10,433 nucleotides of DNA from Caldifarciminota bacterium (GTDB lineage Bacteria > Hydrothermota > Tepidihabitantia > Tepidihabitantales > Tepidihabitantaceae): NCBI GenBank assembly GCA_016935775.1, contig JAFGQF010000024.1:1-10433 (forward strand), written 5' to 3'. The position numbers and the translations under genes are program-made. This document shows positions 7,025-10,433 of this stretch, in pieces. Position 1 is the first letter of the stretch; each line of letters starts with the position of its first letter. The notes under the pieces were generated by a model that was not told where the DNA came from, did no database searches, and saw only the letters and a program-made list of their open reading frames with translations.

Positions 7025-8173
7025 TTGAAACGTATCTACCTGTCGCCGCCGCACCTGTCGGGCCGCGAACTCGAACTCGTCCGGGACGCGTTCGAATCGA
7101 ACTGGGTCGCGCCCCTTGGCCCGCACGTCGACGCTTTCGAGCGGGAGTTCGCGGCGGCGGTCGGTGTCCCGCACGCGGTCGCGCTATCTTCGGGCACCGC
7201 GGCCCTGCACCTCGCCCTGCGCATCCTCGGGCTCGGGCGCGGCGACGAGGTCATCTGCCCGACCTTCACCTTCGCGGCCAGCGCCAACGCGATAACCTAC
7301 GACGGCGGCGTGCCGGTTTTCGTCGACTGTGACGAGCAGACCTGGAACCTCGACCCCGGCCTGCTGCGCGCGGAGCTGGCCGATTGCGCGGCCCGGGGCC
7401 GGCTGCCGCGCGCGGTGGTGGCGGTGGACCTCTACGGCCAGTGCGCCGACTACGAACCAATTCTCGAAACCTGCGCCGAGTACGACGTCCCGGTCATCGA
7501 GGACGCGGCCGAAGCCCTGGGCGCGACCTACAAGAACCGGCCCGCCGGCAGCTTCGGCCGGGCGGCCGCGTTCTCGTTCAACGGCAACAAGGTCATCACC
7601 ACCTCGGGCGGCGGGATGCTCGTCTCGCACGACAAGGCGGTGGTGGACAAGGCCAGGTTCCTCGCGACCCAGGCGCGCGACCCGGCCCCGCACTACCAGC
7701 ACTCCGAAATCGGCTACAACTACCGGCTCAGCAACATCCTGGCGGCCATCGGCCGGGGCCAGCTCGCGGTGCTCGCCGAGCGAGTGACCGCGCGCCGGCG
7801 CAACTTCGAGTTCTACCGGCGTGCGCTGGGCAACCTGCCGGGCGTCGGCTTCCACCCCGAGGCCGCCTGCGGCCGGGCCACCCGCTGGCTGACCTGCCTG
7901 ACCATTGACCCGGCGCGGGCCGGAACAGACCGCGAGAAGGTCCGCCTGGCGCTCGAACGACAGGACATCGAATCGCGGCCGCTCTGGAAGCCGATGCACC
8001 TCCAGCCGGTCTTCGCCGGCTGCCGCGTTCGGGGCGGCGAAGTGTCGGCGCGGCTCTTCGAGCAGGGGCTGTGCCTGCCGAGCGGCTCGGCGTTGACCGG
8101 CGAGGACCTCGAGCGAATCTGCGCGACGGTCCTTCAGGCATTCCCGGCGCGCAACCGCGGTTCCGCGGGGTGA
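7025..8173 (+). CDS. pglE: PglE/EpsN-like PLP-dependent nucleotide-sugar aminotransferase
   Basis: Predicted 382-residue DegT/DnrJ/EryC1 (AHBA synthase) family aminotransferase. It would convert a UDP-4-keto-6-deoxy HexNAc to the 4-amino sugar using PLP and glutamate. The opening MKRIYLSPPHLSG and SNWVAPLGPHVDAFE (25-39) closely resemble EpsN and PglE. PLP-site blocks are SSGTAALHLALR (55-66), CPTFTFAASANAI (78-90), VIEDAAEALG (157-166, with D160 expected to face the pyridine nitrogen) and SFNGNKVITTSGGGM (184-198). K189 (codon 7589-7591) is the Schiff-base lysine. YNYRLSNILAAIGRGQL (about 226-242) is the usual family block. Length is normal and no key residue is missing. The required 4-keto substrate would come from a PglF/EpsC-type 4,6-dehydratase, which is not in this window. 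PseC- or Per-type activities are less likely given the neighbours. Confidence 0.94.
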   Translation: MKRIYLSPPHLSGRELELVRDAFESNWVAPLGPHVDAFEREFAAAVGVPHAVALSSGTAALHLALRILGLGRGDEVICPTFTFAASANAITYDGGVPVFVDCDEQTWNLDPGLLRAELADCAARGRLPRAVVAVDLYGQCADYEPILETCAEYDVPVIEDAAEALGATYKNRPAGSFGRAAAFSFNGNKVITTSGGGMLVSHDKAVVDKARFLATQARDPAPHYQHSEIGYNYRLSNILAAIGRGQLAVLAERVTARRRNFEFYRRALGNLPGVGFHPEAACGRATRWLTCLTIDPARAGTDREKVRLALERQDIESRPLWKPMHLQPVFAGCRVRGGEVSARLFEQGLCLPSGSALTGEDLERICATVLQAFPARNRGSAG

Positions 8174-8176
8174 GCG

Positions 8177-8875
8177 TTGGACGGACGGCTGCGGCGAGCG
8201 GTGAAGGCACGTCTGCCGTTCCTGGTCCCGCTCTGGCGCAGGGCACGCTACTCCGGCAAGTCTCCCGAGCGGGTGTTCACCGATGAGTTCCGCCGCAACC
8301 GGCGTGTCTGGAAAGGCCGGGGCTCGAGCTCCGGGCCGGGCTCCAGCCTGGCCCAGACCGCGGCCGTGCGCCGGGCGCTGCCCGGCCTGCTCAAGGAGCT
8401 CGGCTGCCGTTCCCTGCTCGACGCGCCCTGCGGCGACTTCTTCTGGATGCGGCACGTTGACCTCGGCGTCGACTACACCGGCGGCGACATCGTCGAAAAG
8501 CTGGTCGAGGAGAACCGGCGACGCTACGGCCGCCCGGGCCGCCGCTTCGTCCGGCTCGACCTGCTCCGTGACCGGCTGCCCCCGGCCGACCTCGTCCTCT
8601 GCCGCGACTGTCTCGTCCACCTGTCGTTCGAGCACGTCGCGCTCGCGCTCGCGAACATCCGCGAGTCGGGCAACCGCTACCTGCTGACGACCACCTTCAT
8701 CGGGCACGACCGTAACGACGACATCCTGACCGGGCTCTGGCGGCCCATCAACCTGCAACGCCCGCCCTTCAACTTCCCGGAACCACTCCGGCTCATCGAC
8801 GAGGAATCGCCGCTCGCGGACCAGCGCGACAAGCGGCTGGGCCTGTGGAAAACCGAAGCCATTCCGGCTGGCTGA
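8177..8875 (+). CDS. Class I SAM-dependent methyltransferase-like protein
   Basis: Predicted 232-residue soluble protein with a Rossmann methyltransferase core. SLLDAPCGDFFWM (79-91) is motif I, though with APCGD in place of the usual GxGxG. DYTGGDIV (99-106) gives the acidic residue expected to bind the ribose. FVRLDLL (124-130) and PPADLVLCRDCLVHLS (135-150) match motifs II to IV. The lead-in SSGPGSSLAQT (50-61) and the rest resemble a family of uncharacterised methyltransferases seen in capsule and O-antigen loci. The C-terminal LRLIDEESPLADQRDKRLGLW is also family-like. It starts 3 nt after the aminotransferase gene, so a role in methylating a sugar of the same glycan is a fair inference, but the substrate is unknown. 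The start is uncertain: TTG 8177 has GGTGAG only 2 nt upstream, and GTG 8204 is an in-frame alternative. Confidence 0.78.
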   Translation: MDGRLRRAVKARLPFLVPLWRRARYSGKSPERVFTDEFRRNRRVWKGRGSSSGPGSSLAQTAAVRRALPGLLKELGCRSLLDAPCGDFFWMRHVDLGVDYTGGDIVEKLVEENRRRYGRPGRRFVRLDLLRDRLPPADLVLCRDCLVHLSFEHVALALANIRESGNRYLLTTTFIGHDRNDDILTGLWRPINLQRPPFNFPEPLRLIDEESPLADQRDKRLGLWKTEAIPAG

Positions 8876-8876
8876 A

Positions 8877-8880
8877 GAGG
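8877..8880 (+). promoter_or_regulatory. Ribosome binding site deciding the phosphatase-like start
   Basis: GAGG (with a following G) lies about 6 nt before the ATG at 8887. This favours ATG 8887 over the in-frame GTG at 8845, which would overlap the methyltransferase gene and add 14 residues ahead of the catalytic loop. Confidence 0.55.
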
Positions 8881-8886
8881 GACAGC

Positions 8887-9300
8887 ATGCGCATCCTCTT
8901 CGCCTGCGTCGGCAACGCGGCCCGGAGCCAGATGGCCGAGGCCTTCTGCCGCGAGCTCGGCCGCGACATCGAATGCGCGAGCGCCGGCACCGGCCCGGCC
9001 CGGGCGCTGATGCCGGAGACAATCGCGGTGATGGACGAAGTCGGCCTCGACCTCTCCGCGGCCCGGCCGCGGGGCTTCGCCAACCTTCCGCCCGCGCGGT
9101 TCGACATCATCGTGGCGATGGGACGCGACGTCGTTCCCCCGTTCCTGCCCTGCGACAAGCTCGTCAAGTGGCGCATCCCGGATCCACTCGGCCGCGACAT
9201 CGGCTTCTACCGCCGAGTCCGCGACCGCATCCACAAACAGGTCCGCGACCTGCTCGACTCGCTCGGCCGGCTCCGCCCCGACGAAACCCGCGACCGCTGA
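8887..9300 (+). CDS. Low-molecular-weight tyrosine phosphatase / ArsC-fold protein
   Basis: Predicted 137-residue protein of the LMW-PTP superfamily, which includes Wzb/Etp-type phosphatases and thioredoxin-coupled arsenate reductases. The phosphate loop is at the N-terminus: ILFACVGNAARSQMAEAF (3-20), a C-X5-R-S motif with C7 and R13. SAGTGPA (32-38) and the DP pair D99-P100 in KWRIPDP (94-100) supply the usual general-acid region. The SQMAE ending of the loop is ArsC-like, yet the two resolving cysteines of ArsC are not seen after VAMG (77-80), where the sequence is RDVVPPFLPCD with a single C89. Classical arsenate reductase activity is therefore doubtful. As the last gene of a polysaccharide operon it could be a phosphatase acting on a tyrosine kinase or another export regulator, as Wzb does, although no such kinase is in the window. 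Fold is certain and activity is not. Confidence 0.8.
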   Translation: MRILFACVGNAARSQMAEAFCRELGRDIECASAGTGPARALMPETIAVMDEVGLDLSAARPRGFANLPPARFDIIVAMGRDVVPPFLPCDKLVKWRIPDPLGRDIGFYRRVRDRIHKQVRDLLDSLGRLRPDETRDR

Positions 9301-9330
9301 ACGGACAGGACTCGCGTCTTTCCCGGAGGT

Positions 9331-9359
9331 TTGTTGCCGCGCCCCGGGTGGGGTAGAAT
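9331..9359 (+). promoter_or_regulatory. Sigma70-like promoter for the lipoprotein gene
   Basis: A TTGTTG -35-like hexamer (9331-9336) is separated by exactly 17 nt from a TAGAAT -10-like hexamer (9354-9359, five of six matches to TATAAT). This would start transcription near 9366, about 20 nt before the ATG. It lies in the only short AT-richer patch of the window, between the operon's last stop and the next gene, which supports a separate transcription unit. Both hexamers were identified by eye. Confidence 0.55.
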
Positions 9360-9374
9360 ATAAGTATGCATCAC

Positions 9375-9379
9375 AAGGA
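9375..9379 (+). promoter_or_regulatory. Ribosome binding site of the lipoprotein gene
   Basis: AAGGA lies 6 nt before the ATG at 9386. It is well placed and confirms this start, since the residues that follow form a normal lipoprotein signal peptide. Confidence 0.65.
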
Positions 9380-9385
9380 AACTCG

Positions 9386-9832
9386 ATGATCCGAACCGTC
9401 GCCCGCCTCGCCCGGGCATCGGCCTGCGTGCTGGCCGCGCTGGCCCTGGGCGGCTGCTACGCCACCGTCGCCGAGGTCGTGAGACCGGACGCCGCGCCCG
9501 GCAGCGAGTACCACGAAGGCTACCTGGCCGGCGTGGAGTTTGCGGACGACGCCTGGTTCGAACAGGGAATGGCCAGGGAATGGATGGACGCCAACGGCCT
9601 GAAGATAACCGACTTTGCCATCCAGAAAGCGCTCAACAACCTGCCGGCCGAAGCGGTCCAGAACCACTCCGTGGTCTGGGTCGAGGCGTTCCGGTCCGGC
9701 GCGTCCACCCGGTTCAGCCAGTACCGCGAGGCCGCCGAGCAGGCCGGGCTCAAGACCTCGCGCTGGCTCGCCACCGGCACGCTGTCTTTCGCACTGGCGA
9801 TCATCGTCCTGGGCCGCGTGACCGCCCGTTAG
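9386..9832 (+). CDS. Small predicted lipoprotein of unknown function with a C-terminal hydrophobic segment
   Basis: Predicted 148-residue protein that I do not recognise. It has a clear type II signal peptide: positive residues at 3, 7 and 10, a hydrophobic stretch (11-21) and the lipobox LGGC ending at C24, which would be lipidated. The mature part has an acidic, aromatic-rich region (about 39-75, GSEYHEGYLAGVEFADDAWF then EWMDANG) and a region 76-125 that could be helical. It ends in a short hydrophobic run, WLATGTLSFALAIIVLG (127-143), followed by a basic tail. A lipoprotein with a second hydrophobic segment at its C-terminus is unusual. It may be held to the membrane at both ends or be a subunit of an envelope complex. 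It has its own promoter and ribosome binding site, so it is probably not part of the glycan operon. Reality of the gene is well supported; function is unknown. Confidence 0.72.
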   Translation: MIRTVARLARASACVLAALALGGCYATVAEVVRPDAAPGSEYHEGYLAGVEFADDAWFEQGMAREWMDANGLKITDFAIQKALNNLPAEAVQNHSVVWVEAFRSGASTRFSQYREAAEQAGLKTSRWLATGTLSFALAIIVLGRVTAR

Positions 9833-9841
9833 AAAAGGTTC

Positions 9842-9865
9842 GCGGGCCGCTCAGAAACCGCCCGC
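9842..9865 (+). terminator. Possible weak terminator hairpin after the lipoprotein gene
   Basis: GCGGGC (9842-9847) pairs with GCCCGC (9860-9865) across a 12-nt loop, 9 nt after the lipoprotein stop. No T-run follows, so it is not a standard intrinsic terminator. It is the best-placed candidate for the end of this transcript. Confidence 0.2.
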
Positions 9866-10252
9866 CGACTCTGCCGCAACAGAATCGGGCAGCGCACGAA
9901 CCGGCGCGGGGCGCAGCGTATCGGGCGGCGTACCGGCGGACGGCTGGACCGATTGCGCCCTGAATCGCGGTGCCCGGGTACCGGACAGCGGCTTCGGGAA
10001 GTCCGGAGAGAACGCATTTCAGAATGGCGGCCGGGAGCGCCCCGGGCGGAAAGCCTCATCCTCCTCTGTGAGTTCCCGCGCCCCCGTGCGCAGACCGGCC
10101 GCAGCCGGACCCGAATACCACAAAGCCCCACCCACACCCGACTTGAGCGGCGCGGAACCTCGTCGCAGACGATGGTGTCGAGCGTGGCGCCGGACGAACG
10201 CCGACAGCCAGTCCGGACCGGAACGGCAACCAGGGAGGCGCCGGGATATCGG

Positions 10253-10275
10253 CCGGCCCTGGCAACCGGGGCCGG
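10253..10275 (+). repeat. Strong inverted repeat, 10-bp stem with a 3-nt loop
   Basis: CCGGCCCTGG (10253-10262) pairs along its whole length with CCGGGGCCGG (10266-10275), with one T-G wobble and a CAA loop. This is the longest near-perfect hairpin I saw in the non-coding stretch. No T-run follows, and it lies about 100 nt before the possible start at 10373. It could be an RNA structure in a leader or part of a repeat family. Function is unknown. Confidence 0.4.
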
Positions 10276-10372
10276 GGAGAGTTGCGGGAACCGGTGGGCA
10301 ACGGGCAAGAGCGACCAGGACCCGGACCAAAGCCCAAGCGCCGATACCCACTCAATCACCAATGCGGACGCA

Positions 10373-10433
10373 ATGACCAACGCTGAATCGCCTGCACCGG
10401 GAGTCCTGGTTGTCGTCCCGGCCGGTCATCCGG
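10373..10433 (+). CDS. Possible 5' end of a gene running off the window
   Basis: ATG 10373 opens a frame of 20 codons to the window end, reading MTNAESPAPGVLVVVPAGHP. The hydrophobic strand VLVVVPAG after a short polar lead looks like the first beta strand of an alpha/beta enzyme, such as a nucleotidyl- or glycosyltransferase. This is too little to assign a family. No good Shine-Dalgarno is seen; the nearest purine patch is GCGGAC at 10364-10369. An alternative ATG at 10362 reaches a stop after four codons. The frame is plausible as a gene start only because the window ends here. Confidence 0.35.
   Translation, partial: MTNAESPAPGVLVVVPAGHP

Larger units (their letters stand above)
9833..10372 (+). 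other. Non-coding stretch of about 540 nt with GC-rich hairpins
   Basis: No convincing gene is present on either strand. The open frames here encode arginine-, proline- and serine-rich strings without any recognisable fold. I found no tRNA, tmRNA, SRP RNA or RNase P signature by eye. The stretch contains several short inverted repeats: stems at 9842-9847/9860-9865, 9981-9986/10001-10006, 10031-10035/10041-10045 and 10253-10262/10266-10275. It could hold the end of the lipoprotein transcript, a leader for the gene that may begin at 10373, a structured RNA, or decayed sequence. At this base composition some hairpins are expected by chance. Confidence 0.5.

Noticed and set aside
7184..9022. Long open frame on the minus strand (about 612 codons)
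   Set aside because: It is antisense to the aminotransferase, methyltransferase and phosphatase-like genes, with no recognisable domain and shadow composition.
9307..9320. Small hairpin (AGGAC/GTCTT, 4-nt loop) after the operon as a terminator
   Set aside because: The stem is only 5 bp with a wobble pair and is followed by TCCC rather than a T-run, which is too weak to call.
9991..10010. Sequence resembling the RNase P RNA core (GGGAAGTCCGGAG)
   Set aside because: The match to GAGGAAAGTCCGG is partial, and the other conserved RNase P regions, such as the ACAGAA block, are not found downstream.
10068..10376. Plus-strand open frame of 102 codons overlapping ATG 10373 by 4 nt
   Set aside because: The ATGA overlap is tempting, but the protein is a low-complexity Arg/Pro/Gln/Thr string with no ribosome binding site or family resemblance.
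9829..10380. Minus-strand open frame of about 183 codons covering the non-coding tail
   Set aside because: The translation is rich in Arg, Ser and Pro without repeats or a fold signature, and it overlaps the stop of the lipoprotein gene. I could not support it as a gene.

Overview
This is a GC-rich window (by eye around two thirds or more G+C) carrying a dense operon, all on the + strand, for a cell-surface or extracellular polysaccharide. It starts inside one gene and probably ends just inside another. No rRNA, tRNA or taxonomic marker gene is present, so the organism cannot be named. The undecaprenyl-linked glycan machinery and a lipobox protein show that it is a bacterium. The frequent GTG and TTG starts and the long open shadow frames on both strands are what a high-GC genome gives.

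Layout. Positions 1-5729 hold four GT4 glycosyltransferases and one multi-spanning Wzy/WaaL-type O-antigen polymerase or ligase: GT4 (5'-truncated by the window), GT4, GT4, Wzy/WaaL-like, then a GT4 resembling PglA/EpsD. Positions 5726-8173 hold a three-gene block: a PglC/EpsL-type phosphoglycosyltransferase, a PglD/EpsM-type acetyltransferase and a PglE/EpsN-type PLP aminotransferase. This is the order of epsL-epsM-epsN in the Bacillus subtilis biofilm operon and matches the Campylobacter pglCDE functions. Positions 8177-9300 hold a SAM-dependent methyltransferase-like gene and a low-molecular-weight tyrosine phosphatase/arsenate reductase-fold protein. Junctions between these ten genes are overlaps of 4 to 35 nt or gaps of 3 to 11 nt, so they look like one translationally coupled transcript.

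At 9301-9385 the operon ends. A recognisable sigma70-like promoter and a good ribosome binding site precede a small lipoprotein gene (9386-9832). About 540 nt with no credible gene follow, containing several GC-rich hairpins. A possible start codon at 10373 opens a frame that runs off the window.

How the genes work together (inference). The aminotransferase and acetyltransferase would make a UDP-4-acetamido-trideoxy sugar of the UDP-di-N-acetylbacillosamine type. The phosphoglycosyltransferase would load it onto undecaprenyl phosphate. The PglA/EpsD-like enzyme would add the second sugar and the other GT4 enzymes would extend the chain. The Wzy/WaaL-like membrane protein would polymerise or ligate the product. 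Three expected partners are not in the window: the 4,6-dehydratase (PglF/EpsC), a flippase (Wzx or PglK), and chain-length or export proteins. They may lie upstream of position 1 or elsewhere. I see no clearly new system. The points most worth a second look are altered residues in the acetyltransferase active site, the phosphatase-like protein at the operon end, and the structured non-coding tail.
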